From the NCBI RefSeq assembly GCF_026627445.1, contig NZ_JAPNLJ010000009.1, positions 62,001-126,000 of the forward strand: 64,000 bases of DNA, in the 5' to 3' direction. The notes beneath the pieces were generated by a model. The model searched no databases and was not told the origin of the DNA. It saw nothing but the letters and a program-made list of their open reading frames with translations. Positions 7,375 to 16,633 of the stretch are shown piece after piece (the stretch's first letter is position 1; each line of letters opens with the position of its first letter). The translations under genes were made by a program, and so were the position numbers. The DNA comes from Streptomyces sp. H27-H1. GTDB taxonomy: Bacteria; Actinomycetota; Actinomycetes; Streptomycetales; Streptomycetaceae.

Positions 7375-8697
7375 ATGGACGATCCGGCCACGCTGCTGCG
7401 CGTTTTAGTCCAGCAACGGCATTGGCGATACAGGGACTTCGCCACAGCGTTCGAGCGTGCAGCCGCACAAGCAGGCGTGCACGGCATGTCGGTGTCAGAG
7501 GCACAGTTCCGGCGCTGGACGTCGGGCCGGATCAAAACCATGCCGGGCCCGGACACCTGCCGGGTACTGGAGCAGCTCTTCGACGTGGAGGCCGCGGCAC
7601 TTTTCGGGCCGCCACCCGCGCCGTCGACCTCGACATCGGCTCCTCCCACTGCGTACAACCTCGAAAGTGAAATCGCCATGACCGCACGAGACGCTGCTAA
7701 CGAGGCGGGTGCCGCCGCCGCGCAGTCCGTATCCGACACGACCATTGACCAGCTCCGCGAGGACGCCCTGTCCCTCGCCCGCTCGTACGGCGCCGCGAGC
7801 GCCTTCGAGGTGTTCCGGCGGGCCAGGGTCCTCCGCTCGGAGGCCGAGCACCAACGCGGACTCACCAAGGTGCCCGTGCAGCAGCAGGACCTGTTGATCG
7901 TGGCGGGACAGGCGTGCGCACTGCTGTCGACCGCCGCGTTCGACCTCGGCGCGTTGGATGACTCGGCTCGCCTCGCCCGTTCGGCGGCCCTGTACGGGGA
8001 GATGGCGCGGTTCGATCCGCTACGGGCCTACGCCACTGGCTCCTTGGCGATCTGCGCCTATTTCACGGGTCGGCCTTCGGAGGCCGTACGGCATGCGCGG
8101 AGTGCGCTGGCATACGCCGGTCTTGGTGACATGGCCAGGCGGCGGCTGTTGTCCATCGAGGCCCGCGCTCACGGCCATCTCGGGGACCGGGAGCGGGCCA
8201 CCCAGGCGCTTGTCGCATCCAAACGTCAGGACAGCGGCGAGCGGGACGCCCTGCACGACGACGTCGGCGGTGAGTTCGCCTTCAACGAGGAGCGACTGCT
8301 GATGTCCAACGGCACGACCGCTCTGCTCGTCGGCGACGGGGCTGGGGCGGAGGTGACGGCGCAACGGGCGCTGGATCTGGTCGCGTCCCGGCCGCCGGCC
8401 CGGCAGTCGGTATCGGTACGGGGCAAGGCCGCGGCCGACCTCGCCGCGGCGCAGGTGCTTCGGGGCGACCTGGACGCGGCAGCGGCGACGCTGGAGACGG
8501 TGTGGCTCATCCCGGCGGAACAGCGCGTGGCGGGGCTGCTGGAGCGCACCGGCGGCTTGCGGCGGGCTCTGACCGCCCCCGCGTTCAGGGGGACGCGGGT
8601 GGCCGTCAGCCTCGGCGAACAGATCGAGGAATTCGGGCGCCTCTCGGCGCCGCGGCAGCTGGGCACGGGGAGCGGACTCCTCGCTATCGAGCCCTGA
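7375..8697 (+). CDS. Helix-turn-helix regulator with TPR-like repeats
   Basis: 440 residues from ATG 7375 (MDDPATLLRVLVQQRHWRYR). The first 80 residues resemble the divergent helix-turn-helix of Streptomyces NsdA-like regulators (FRRWTSGRIKTMPGPDTCRV), and the rest is alpha-helical with TPR-like pairs (GQACALLSTAAFDLGALDDSARLA, split over two helices). Such proteins often control secondary metabolism. It is divergent from the radical SAM operon; the 235-base gap must hold both promoters, so it is the likely regulator of that operon. Confidence 0.8.
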   Translation: MDDPATLLRVLVQQRHWRYRDFATAFERAAAQAGVHGMSVSEAQFRRWTSGRIKTMPGPDTCRVLEQLFDVEAAALFGPPPAPSTSTSAPPTAYNLESEIAMTARDAANEAGAAAAQSVSDTTIDQLREDALSLARSYGAASAFEVFRRARVLRSEAEHQRGLTKVPVQQQDLLIVAGQACALLSTAAFDLGALDDSARLARSAALYGEMARFDPLRAYATGSLAICAYFTGRPSEAVRHARSALAYAGLGDMARRRLLSIEARAHGHLGDRERATQALVASKRQDSGERDALHDDVGGEFAFNEERLLMSNGTTALLVGDGAGAEVTAQRALDLVASRPPARQSVSVRGKAAADLAAAQVLRGDLDAAAATLETVWLIPAEQRVAGLLERTGGLRRALTAPAFRGTRVAVSLGEQIEEFGRLSAPRQLGTGSGLLAIEP

Positions 8698-8717
8698 CAC
8701 TGCCCAGCCCCCTGTGC

Positions 8718-9743
8718 CTACGAGTGGCTGAGGGTGGCGAGGATCTGGGCTTCCTTGACCGGGTCCACTCCGTGCTCGTCCCACCGCGGGTGGTCGACCG
8801 GTCGGCCGTCGGCCTGCATCCACGCCCAGGTGTCGGCAATGGTGTCGGCGAGCGGACGGCAGCGGAGCCCGGCCGCCACGGCACGGGAGGCGTTGACGGA
8901 CCACACCCCGGAGTGGGTGCGCCACAACGGAAGCTCCGTCCACTGCTTCACACCGTGCGAGGTGAGCGCCGCCTCATCGGCCCAGACCGGGCTGCCGGTA
9001 CTGCCAGTGACGGCCAGGCATGTGGCGATAAAGTCAGCCCAGCTGATGCCCTCGGGGTGGGCGATGTTGAACGCCCGACCGGGGCCATCGGTGCCAGCGG
9101 CCTGATCGACGGCGAAGGCGGCGACGTCCCGCACGTCCACAGGCTGGATCATCTGGGCGGCCGGCGCCGGGACGACGATCGGGCCGCCGTGCTGGGAACG
9201 GGTGAGCCACCAGGGGAGGCGGCCGACGTACTCGCCAGGCCCCAAGATCACTCCAGGCCGCAGGAACACCACGTCGTCCCCGAAGGCCGCTCGTACGGCA
9301 GCCTCTCCACCGGCCTTCTGGAACCCGTACTTCGTCGGGCTGCCATCGGCGCCTGTGTGCCCGAACGACTCATCGGCGTCCGGCGGGCACTCCAACAGCG
9401 GGGAGCCCTCGGTGAGCGGGTGGTGGGGCCACCCCTGATAGACGGACACGGTGGAGACGTGTACCCACCGGGCGGCGGCCGGGCGCAGGATGTCGGTGGC
9501 GAGGAGCACGTCACGGGGTGGGAACTCGCTGCTGGAGGTGTCGATCACGGCATCCCACGGTCCGCGTGAGGCAAGCCGCTTCAGGTCGTCGGGGCTCGTC
9601 CGGTCACCCCGGACGGTGTCGGCGCCCTCAACCACACCGGAGCGGCCCCGGTTGAACGTCGATACCTCCCACCCGCGTCGAAGTGCATCGTCAACGATCG
9701 CCCGACCAAGGAACCAGGTGCCGCCCATCACGAGAATCCGCAT
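8718..9743 (-). CDS. NAD-dependent epimerase/dehydratase
   Basis: 341 residues from ATG 9743. The Rossmann motif is at the N-terminus (MRILVMGGTWFLGRAIVDDA, G-x2-x-x-G type). The usual YxxxK appears as YGFQKAGGE, with upstream VSTVSVYQG giving the catalytic Ser/Thr region. Members act on nucleotide sugars, or as isoflavone-reductase-like enzymes. It converges on the TPR regulator with a 20-base gap and is divergent from tyrS. It may be a tailoring enzyme of the neighbouring locus, but its substrate is unknown. Confidence 0.85.
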   Translation of the reverse strand: MRILVMGGTWFLGRAIVDDALRRGWEVSTFNRGRSGVVEGADTVRGDRTSPDDLKRLASRGPWDAVIDTSSSEFPPRDVLLATDILRPAAARWVHVSTVSVYQGWPHHPLTEGSPLLECPPDADESFGHTGADGSPTKYGFQKAGGEAAVRAAFGDDVVFLRPGVILGPGEYVGRLPWWLTRSQHGGPIVVPAPAAQMIQPVDVRDVAAFAVDQAAGTDGPGRAFNIAHPEGISWADFIATCLAVTGSTGSPVWADEAALTSHGVKQWTELPLWRTHSGVWSVNASRAVAAGLRCRPLADTIADTWAWMQADGRPVDHPRWDEHGVDPVKEAQILATLSHS

Positions 9744-10095
9744 GAGGACGACCCTGCCACGAACTGTCATGCGGCACCATCCCGCCGCTCGCTGCGAGCG
9801 GTTGAGCCCGGCGAAGTGTGGGGTGGCCCGGTGGAACCTGACATCCACCGGCGTAAGTAGCCTGCACCACCATGCTGATCGATGCCGCCTGCTCGGGCGG
9901 CCCTCTTGGCCCATGGACCAGGGCGCTTTCGAGCACCGTGACTGGTCGACCACAGGCGCCTGTTTTCGAATGATCAAGAACAGCGAAACCGGGAGTGACT
10001 ATTCGAATGCGGCGGCATCAGCCACGACGATAGGGTCACCACTTCTCATCCACACTGGCCAACCCAGTTGGCAGACACAGGAGCGTATCGGCGCC

Positions 10096-11499
10096 ATGAG
10101 CCGTCTGAGCGAGTCCGTCACCCGCGTCATGCAGATCCTCGATGGATCGGACCTGGGCGCGGACTATACGGTCGCTCAGCTCCTGGACGAGACAACAGCC
10201 CGGCGCTCTCTCGACCTCTCCGACCTCTCCCCTCAGGAGCAGGCCGCCTTGGTCGAAGGGCGCGCGATCAACATGATCCCCTCAGCCTCGGCACTCGCCG
10301 AGAAGATCACCGCTGCCCAGACCGCGGGCCGTCCGTTCGTCGTCAAGTACGGCATCGACCCGACGTCACCCGACGTGCACCTCGGCCACGCGGTACCGAT
10401 CATCATCGCGAGCCGACTCCAGCGCATGGGTCACCATGTGGTCTTCATCATCGGTGACGTCACGGCGAAGATCGGTGACCCGTCCGGGCGCTCCTCGGAG
10501 CGTCCTGCCCTCACTGACGACGACATCACCCGGAACCTCAGCACGTACCAGCAGCAGGTCACACCCTTCATCGACTTCAAGCGGGCCGACCTACGCTTCA
10601 ACGGCGAGTGGCTCAACAAGGTCAGCCTGCCCCAGCTCGTGAAAATCCTGGCCCGCGTGCCGGTCTCCATGTCCCTCCAGCGCGATGACTTCCGCACCCG
10701 GCTCGCCGAGGGGCAGGGCCTGTCCGTCGCCGAGTTCGTCTACTCGGTCGTCATGGCCATGGACTCGGTAGCCATCACAGCGGACGTCGAACTGGGTGGC
10801 GTGGACCAGCTCCTCAACCTCCAGATGTGCCGCAAGGTCATGGAGATCTCGGAGCAGACCCCAGAGATCGTCATCACCACCCCGCTGATCGAGGGCACCG
10901 ACGGCACCGGCGCCAAGATGAGCAAGAGCAAGGGCAATTACGTCGCGCTCACCGCCACCCCGGATGACGTCTACGGCCGCCTCATGTCCATCCCCGACCA
11001 CGTCGTCGAGCCCTACCTGAAGCTGCTGACCGAGTGGACGGACGACGAGATCCGCGTGGTCACCAAGCGCCTGGAGGAGGGAACCGCGCACCCGATGGCG
11101 ATCAAGCGCATCCTCGCCGGCGAGGTGGTGGCCGCTCTCCACGGCCTGGACGCCGCTGCCGCCGCCCGCGCTGAGTTCACGGCGCGCTTTTCCAAGCGCT
11201 CCTTCGGGGACACCCAGAACCTCCCCGTCGTCTCCCTGAAGGACCACGCCGAGGACACGCTCGGGGCGCTGATCAGCCGCACGCTGGACTTCGCTCCCAG
11301 CATCTCCGCCGTGCGCCGCGTGGCCCAGCAGAACGGCCTCCGCCTCATCCGTGAGTCGGACGGAGAGCAGCAGAGCACGCAGCTCACGGAGGCTTCCGTC
11401 CAGCAGGCGCTCAGCGCGGTCGTGAGCGAGGTCGGGGCACTCGACGGTGCCGAGCTCTACCTCAAGGTGGGTCGTAAGGTCGCCCGCATCGAGGCCTGA
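10096..11499 (+). CDS. tyrS: Tyrosyl-tRNA synthetase, TyrZ type
   Basis: 467 residues from ATG 10096; the frame is open further upstream but that part is low-complexity. Class I signatures are HLGH (95-98, in SPDVHLGHAVPI) and KMSKSKGN (about 274-281). The sequence style is TyrZ, the second bacterial TyrRS lineage, unlike the usual Streptomyces enzyme. The C-terminal region that should be an S4 RNA-binding domain (LRLIRESDGEQQSTQ onwards) is poorly conserved. It charges tRNA-Tyr. No T-box is visible upstream, unlike aspS. With aspS it brackets the radical SAM operon. Confidence 0.92.
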   Translation: MSRLSESVTRVMQILDGSDLGADYTVAQLLDETTARRSLDLSDLSPQEQAALVEGRAINMIPSASALAEKITAAQTAGRPFVVKYGIDPTSPDVHLGHAVPIIIASRLQRMGHHVVFIIGDVTAKIGDPSGRSSERPALTDDDITRNLSTYQQQVTPFIDFKRADLRFNGEWLNKVSLPQLVKILARVPVSMSLQRDDFRTRLAEGQGLSVAEFVYSVVMAMDSVAITADVELGGVDQLLNLQMCRKVMEISEQTPEIVITTPLIEGTDGTGAKMSKSKGNYVALTATPDDVYGRLMSIPDHVVEPYLKLLTEWTDDEIRVVTKRLEEGTAHPMAIKRILAGEVVAALHGLDAAAAARAEFTARFSKRSFGDTQNLPVVSLKDHAEDTLGALISRTLDFAPSISAVRRVAQQNGLRLIRESDGEQQSTQLTEASVQQALSAVVSEVGALDGAELYLKVGRKVARIEA

Positions 11500-11663
11500 G
11501 ATTGAGTTATGGCGTCGGCTCACCTGTGTGGGTCGGCGCCGCTCGAACCGAGCGATTACGTCAAGACGGGCAGCGACGCCAGACCGCGGACCAGCCGGGT
11601 CCGGCGCCTGACAGGCGGTGGAGGGGTCCGGTAGCCCTGGGTTATGGCGGGTTGACCGACGCG

Positions 11664-12101
11664 CTATGCCGCGGCCTGGGCTGTCTTGGGTCGGGCCCCC
11701 AACGTCTGGCCCATCGCCCGTTCGATCGAGATCAGAAGGACGACGCGCTCAGGGTCCGGGGCAGGCGTACGCCCGTATCGCTGCCCGTAACGGGAAACCG
11801 CGTCTTCGACTGCTGCCGCGTCGGTGCAGACCTCAGCCACGCCTTCGAGCGTGGCCCACCGGCCCCCGTCGACTTGGCACACCGCGACCCGGGCCGCACT
11901 GCCGCCCGCCAGGATGTTGGCGACTTTCCGGCTGGATTTGCGGGTGATAACTCGGGCGACTCCGGCGGCAGCGTCGACGGTCACACCGACGGGCACAACG
12001 TGCGGACGGCCGTCAGGCCGCAGCGTCGTCAATGTGCACAGGTGGTACTCATTCCAGAACTGGCGGTAGTCATCACTCTGGCCGGATATCGCGTTCGACA
12101 T
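11664..12101 (-). CDS. Pyridoxamine-phosphate-oxidase-fold flavin/F420 protein
   Basis: 145 residues from ATG 12101. The split-barrel signature is visible: CTLTTLRPDGRPHVVPVGV, then VITRKSSRKVANILAGGSA and RVAVCQVDGGRWATLEGVAE. Actinobacterial members (Rv1155-like) bind F420 or FMN and reduce small substrates. It lies in reverse orientation downstream of tyrS; the 164 bases between hold no gene I can support. Confidence 0.82.
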   Translation of the reverse strand: MSNAISGQSDDYRQFWNEYHLCTLTTLRPDGRPHVVPVGVTVDAAAGVARVITRKSSRKVANILAGGSAARVAVCQVDGGRWATLEGVAEVCTDAAAVEDAVSRYGQRYGRTPAPDPERVVLLISIERAMGQTLGARPKTAQAAA

Positions 12102-12667
12102 GACAGGAAGCGTAATGGCTCTAGTTGCCCGAACTGCCCTGAAGTGACCGCGACCACAAACGGCCTGGACGGTTAATTAGCCCGATTCGATGCCATATGT
12201 CGTACGACATTCAACGGAAAATATCTCACATTCGTAACGGGCTCGACATGTAATCCGAGAGCTTGAAGCGTCCACGCCAGGACGCAAAAGGCCAGCTCAG
12301 GAGTGCACCCTCGTGCACTGATGGCCGATTTAGATCGTTTTGACGGGGCAGGGTTACGTGCGGGCTACACGGATTGATCATGCTTTTCAGACAATGCCTT
12401 GTCTGAACCGTCACGTACTGTCCAAGAGTTCCCGGAGGCTCCATTGCGGCAGCTCGCCGGTTGTCTCAGATCGTGTTCGCGTACGTGACATTCGTGGGGT
12501 GCGAAGCGCTCTGGAGGCCAGGCATCCGGGCCCCTTGAGGCTTGTGGGGCATGTAGGCATGTCCGACTGCGGTCGATTCCGGCGTAGGAAACCGGACGTC
12601 ATCGACACGGGCGCGATGTCGCCCCGGCTCGGGGGAGCCATCACCTGCCGGTTGGAGGAGTTACTCA
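12102..12667. other. Intergenic region with two inverted repeats
   Basis: No convincing gene. A perfect 14-bp palindrome (ATGTCGTACGACAT, 12197-12210) and a 9-bp inverted repeat with a 4-base gap (12386-12394 and 12399-12407, TTCAGACAA arm) stand in an unusually AT-rich patch. They look like operators, perhaps for the XRE regulator at 15737-16633. A strong GGAGGAG (from about 12655) serves the next gene. Confidence 0.5.
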
Positions 12668-13351
12668 GTGTGGTCAGAGAAGAGTGGCCGAGTCGCGGAG
12701 AGGCCGACGGTTCCTGCACAGGGCGGAGCCAGCCGTGGGCGCCTCGGGCGCTGGCGGACAGCCGCGAAACGGACCGTGGAGGGGGATCTGCACCGTCTGA
12801 TTCGGCGTGAGCTGCAAGACCTCGGGATTACTCCCCCGCTCGACGTCGAAGAACTCTGCCAGGCGCTCAGCCGACGCCGGGGGCGCCCCCTCTACCTGCG
12901 GGAGGCTCCGCTGCCGAAGCCGGGGCCCTCGGGGATGTGGGTCGAGTACGAGGGCTATGACGTGATCCTGTTCCAGCAGGAGACAACCCGCCTGCATCAA
13001 GATCACATCGTTCTCCACGAGGTAGGTCACATCCTCGTCGCGGAGAACGAAGAGGCCGCGGAGACGACCGAAGTCGAGCAGACGGAAGAGGTCTCCGCGG
13101 TCGACTTCGAGGAGGAGGCGGCTGTCTTCGTCGAGGGCTGGGCCACCATGTTGCCGGTCTTCGACCCCGAGACGATCAAGCGCGTCGCGCGCCGGTGCTC
13201 GTACGACGACGGTGAAGAGTGCTCTGTCGAGCTGGTGGCCACGATCATCCTGGAGTGGTCTTCCCTGCTGGACGGCGCCACTCCGCTGTCGGATGACCCC
13301 TCGCTTCGGCGGGTAGAGGCGGCTCTCGGTGACCGGCGAGGATGGCTGTAA
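12668..13351 (+). CDS. ImmA/IrrE-type zinc metallopeptidase
   Basis: 227 residues from GTG 12668 with GGAGGAG upstream. The zinc site His117-Glu118-Val-Gly-His121 (IVLHEVGHILVAENEE) is followed by Glu-rich sequence containing the likely third ligand (VDFEEEAAVFVEGWA). ImmA/IrrE enzymes often cleave a partner XRE repressor. The XRE gene at 15737-16633 is the natural candidate. It is the first of three tightly packed genes. Confidence 0.82.
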   Translation: MWSEKSGRVAERPTVPAQGGASRGRLGRWRTAAKRTVEGDLHRLIRRELQDLGITPPLDVEELCQALSRRRGRPLYLREAPLPKPGPSGMWVEYEGYDVILFQQETTRLHQDHIVLHEVGHILVAENEEAAETTEVEQTEEVSAVDFEEEAAVFVEGWATMLPVFDPETIKRVARRCSYDDGEECSVELVATIILEWSSLLDGATPLSDDPSLRRVEAALGDRRGWL

Positions 13352-13354
13352 CCC

Positions 13355-14470
13355 GTGGAACTGCTACTCCTGGGGCTCGTGGCTGCTCTCGCCTGGAAGC
13401 TCTACCAGCTGAAGCGATCCCCTAATGACGCGCCTCTGCGTTCTGTCACCCTCTGTCTGTTCTGCGCTGCGTTGTCGTACCCGGTGGCTATGCCCGGCGG
13501 TGCGTCCGGCGTCGACACGGTCGCCGGCCACGGGACGGCGAAGCTGATCCAGAACGTGCTGTTGCTCCTGACGGTCTACTTCCTCATGTGCTTCTACCTC
13601 CACTCCGCCGCTGACGAAGAAGTGGGGCGCCAGCGGGCACGCAGGGAAGCCGTGGTCGTCGGAGTCGTCGCGGTCGCGATCACCGTGGCTGCGGTGTCGG
13701 TGCCGCATGAGGTCTTCGCCGGTAGTTTCAGTACGGCCGACATGTCGATTCCGCAGATCGCCTTCTTCTACGGCGGGGCCGGTCTCTACCTCATGTATGC
13801 CCTTGGCATGGCGTATCGGTGGACTCGCCGCTACGCGCGCATGTCCCGGCGCCCGCACTCCACCGGGCTCTGGATGACCGCCGTCGGCCTGGGAACGATG
13901 GCCGTGGCCTGCGCGATCCGCGCCGTCATCGTCGCCGTTCGCTGGGCCGACGTGGACGTGCCACATCCTCTTATGGCGGCCGTGGCCTTCCTCCTGGTGG
14001 CGTCCATCCTGCTGTTCGCAGCGGGTATCACGTACTCCGGTGCGCGAGCCCGGATCTCCTCCCTGCGGCTCTGGCTCCGGCACCGGCGTGATCATCGTCG
14101 GCTTGCCCCGCTGTGGAAGCTGCTGGCAGAGGCGTATCCCGAGAACGTGCTGAGGCCGGCGTCCCCGGCCGCGCTGGATCGCTGGCGGGCCCGCGGCGTG
14201 CACCGGCGCTACCACCGCCGCATCGTGGAGTGCCGTGATGGCCTGGTGGACATCAGCCCCTACCTGCTCGATGAGGACGACCACAGCGAGGTCCACGGTA
14301 TCGACTCGGCCGAGCTGGCTGCCCGGCTCCGCCGAGCCTCGGCCCGGATCGGGGAGGGCGTCCCTGCACCCCGTCGAGCGGTCCCCCTCGCCATGGCTCT
14401 GGGAAGCGACCGGCAGTCGGATGTGACACAACTGATTGAGGTGTCCGACGCGCTGCGTGATGCCGCATGA
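13355..14470 (+). CDS. Multi-span membrane protein, MAB_1171c/DUF6545-like
   Basis: 371 residues from GTG 13355, three bases after the protease gene. About seven hydrophobic segments fill residues 1-230 (such as LIQNVLLLLTVYFLMCFYLH and AVAFLLVASILLFAAGITY). A soluble C-terminal domain follows, with LWKLLAEAYPENVLRP and RYHRRIVECRDGLVDISPYL, which I recognise from a Streptomyces family that often travels with ImmA-type proteases and XRE regulators. Function unknown; possibly a sensor or transporter. Confidence 0.78.
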   Translation: MELLLLGLVAALAWKLYQLKRSPNDAPLRSVTLCLFCAALSYPVAMPGGASGVDTVAGHGTAKLIQNVLLLLTVYFLMCFYLHSAADEEVGRQRARREAVVVGVVAVAITVAAVSVPHEVFAGSFSTADMSIPQIAFFYGGAGLYLMYALGMAYRWTRRYARMSRRPHSTGLWMTAVGLGTMAVACAIRAVIVAVRWADVDVPHPLMAAVAFLLVASILLFAAGITYSGARARISSLRLWLRHRRDHRRLAPLWKLLAEAYPENVLRPASPAALDRWRARGVHRRYHRRIVECRDGLVDISPYLLDEDDHSEVHGIDSAELAARLRRASARIGEGVPAPRRAVPLAMALGSDRQSDVTQLIEVSDALRDAA

Positions 14471-14493
14471 CTCGTAATGATCAAGGAGACAAG

Positions 14494-15681
14494 ATGCTGA
14501 TCACCGGTGGACGAGTGCTTGTCGACTCGGGGACCTACCTGGAGGACGGCGCAGTTCTCATCGAGGGCGACTCGATCACTGCTGTCGGGCCGCGCGAACA
14601 GATCGTGCAGCAGGCCGGCGCCGATGTTTCACACTTCGCATTCGACGGAACCGTTCTGCCGGGGCTGATCGACGCGCACGTGCACCTCGCTTTCGACGGC
14701 GGCCCTGATCCGGTTTCCACGCTCCAGGGCTCGACGGATGAGGTCCTGTTCGAGGACATGCGCCGTCGTGCGGAACAGCTCCTGCTCAGTGGTGTCACCA
14801 CGGCCCGTGACCTCGGTGACCGAAGTGGTCTGGCGCTTCGTCTGGCTGCGGAGATCAACGATCGTCGTACGCCTGGTCCGAGGATCGTGTCCGCGGGCAC
14901 ACCCGCGACCACCGTGGGCGGGCACTGCCACTTCCTCGGCGGCGAGGTCTCCGGTGAAGCCGAGATCCGCGACCTCGTCCGCCGCAACCTCGCAGCGGGG
15001 GCCGGGGTCATCAAGGCCATGGTCACCGGCGGCGGCCTGACGAAGGATGGCCCCAAGAGCCACCAGTCCCAGTTCACCGCAGAGGAACTGACCGCCCTGG
15101 TGGACGAAGCCCATAAGGCAGGGATCCCCGTCGCAGCCCACGCACACGGTGCCGACGGCATCACCGCGGCTGTGGTGGCCGGTGTGGACACGATCGAGCA
15201 CTGCACATGGATGGCAGACGGTGGCCTCGACTTCCGGCCGGACGTGGTGCAGCAGATCATCGACCGGGGAATTACCGTCTGCCCGGCGGTCAGCCCGCAC
15301 TGGCAGATGCTCCCCCGCATCTTCGGCGAGGAGCGGGCCGCCGCGATGTTCGACCTGGTGCGGCGGATGGCTGACGCGGGCGTACGCCTGGTGGCCGGAA
15401 CGGACGCGGGAGTGCAGCGCGCGGGCTTCGACGGCTTGGTCCCGGCCCTGTCCTTCTACTCCCACCTGGGCCTGGCGAACGCTTCGATCCTCGACATGGC
15501 GACGTCCGAAGCGGCCACGGCGCTGGGGCTGGGCTCCACAACGGGGCGGATCGCTCCCGGCTACCGCGCGGACCTCCTCCTGGTCGACGGAGACCCGCTC
15601 GCGGACCTCGACGCGTTGAAGAACGTCCGGGCTGTGTTCGCCTCCGGCCTGCGCCACGAGCCCAACGCAGCACCCGAGTAG
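14494..15681 (+). CDS. Metal-dependent amidohydrolase
   Basis: 395 residues. I chose ATG 14494 because AAGGAG lies 5-6 bases before it and the protein then begins MLITGGRVLVDSG like its relatives; a start at 14467 would overlap the previous stop. The metal ligands are His62 and His64 (GLIDAHVHLAF), with later AAHAHGADGI, IEHCTWMADGG and VAGTDAG supplying the other His and Asp residues. Such enzymes hydrolyse imidazolonepropionate- or prolidase-like substrates. It closes the protease-membrane protein operon and is followed by a terminator. Confidence 0.9.
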   Translation: MLITGGRVLVDSGTYLEDGAVLIEGDSITAVGPREQIVQQAGADVSHFAFDGTVLPGLIDAHVHLAFDGGPDPVSTLQGSTDEVLFEDMRRRAEQLLLSGVTTARDLGDRSGLALRLAAEINDRRTPGPRIVSAGTPATTVGGHCHFLGGEVSGEAEIRDLVRRNLAAGAGVIKAMVTGGGLTKDGPKSHQSQFTAEELTALVDEAHKAGIPVAAHAHGADGITAAVVAGVDTIEHCTWMADGGLDFRPDVVQQIIDRGITVCPAVSPHWQMLPRIFGEERAAAMFDLVRRMADAGVRLVAGTDAGVQRAGFDGLVPALSFYSHLGLANASILDMATSEAATALGLGSTTGRIAPGYRADLLLVDGDPLADLDALKNVRAVFASGLRHEPNAAPE

Positions 15682-15696
15682 AAGGGGCTGTTCAGC

Positions 15697-15735
15697 GCCC
15701 TGCTCCCGCGACTCCCTGAGTCCTGGGAACAGGGC
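15697..15735. terminator. Terminator between convergent genes
   Basis: An 11-bp stem with one mismatch (15697-15707 against 15725-15735) separates the amidohydrolase and XRE genes. Confidence 0.65.
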
Positions 15736-15736
15736 A

Positions 15737-16633
15737 CTACTCGTTGGCGTCGGGGGCGGCCTTCTTCTCGAACTCGATCGCGAGATCGTTCAGGATCGAG
15801 AGGACGTCGGCCGACAGACCCTCCGCGCCGAGACCGCGGGCCCGCACTCGTCCCACCTTCCCGCTCTTGGCGGCCGACATCAGGCGAAGTCCTTCGTAGA
15901 CCTGCCGGGCGACAGCGTCGTCCGGCTCGAAGTACAGGCGCGTGACGCCGAAGAATTGGGCGAGACCTTCCAGGACGACCGGAGCAGGGGCCTCGGCTTC
16001 GTCGGTGCCCGTACGAAGGGCCTCCACCTTCTCGGCAGTGGTGACCTGCGACCCCGCGTAAGCGTTCACGGCCTCCGCGATCGCTCCGTCCCCCGGCATC
16101 GCCCCCGACGGGTACGAGCGCTCCAGAAGGAGGGTGATCTTCTCAGCCAGCGTTCGGGGCGGCTCCTCGACCGCCGCGATGGCGGCAGCCTCACCCTCCA
16201 CCTCTTCGCCCCGAGCCTTCGCCATTGACCGTTCCTGCGCTCGCTTCACCTCGTCCACGGTGACGCGATACGCCTCCGCCAGGTCAGGGAGGTACCTGTC
16301 CTTGAGGCGCCGGATGCCGTTCTCCGCACCGGCCACTGGACCGTCGCTCTTGGTACCAATGACCGCTGCCATCTCGTACCGGTAGAGGCCGGCGTCGCAC
16401 CGTAGGTCAGTGAGGTCGGGCAAGCCGTCGCGGGGGAACAGGACGTCCAACGGCTGGTTGAGCACCCCGGCGAGGGCGGGCAACTTTTCCTGATCCGGCA
16501 CGGATGAGCCCAGCTCCCACCCTGCCACTGTCGAATCCGCAGCTCCGAGGGCAGATGCCACGTCCGACTGCGAGATCTCGGCGGCGCGACGTACCGAGCG
16601 CACACGAGTCCTATCGAAGTGTCGAGCTGGCAT
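15737..16633 (-). CDS. XRE-family regulator
   Basis: 298 residues from ATG 16633. The N-terminal helix-turn-helix is clear (ISQSDVASALGAADSTVAGW). A second, weaker region (YRYEMAAVIGTKSDGPVAGA) may be another. The C-terminal half is Ala/Glu-rich and helical. Together with the ImmA-type protease at 12668 it may form a repressor and antirepressor pair, with operators at 12197 and 12386; this is inference. Confidence 0.85.
   Translation of the reverse strand: MPARHFDRTRVRSVRRAAEISQSDVASALGAADSTVAGWELGSSVPDQEKLPALAGVLNQPLDVLFPRDGLPDLTDLRCDAGLYRYEMAAVIGTKSDGPVAGAENGIRRLKDRYLPDLAEAYRVTVDEVKRAQERSMAKARGEEVEGEAAAIAAVEEPPRTLAEKITLLLERSYPSGAMPGDGAIAEAVNAYAGSQVTTAEKVEALRTGTDEAEAPAPVVLEGLAQFFGVTRLYFEPDDAVARQVYEGLRLMSAAKSGKVGRVRARGLGAEGLSADVLSILNDLAIEFEKKAAPDANE

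Noticed and set aside
9960..10095. T-box or other riboswitch upstream of tyrS
   Set aside because: No TGGNACC bulge, no matching arms; only a short CCAAC/GTTGG hairpin is visible.
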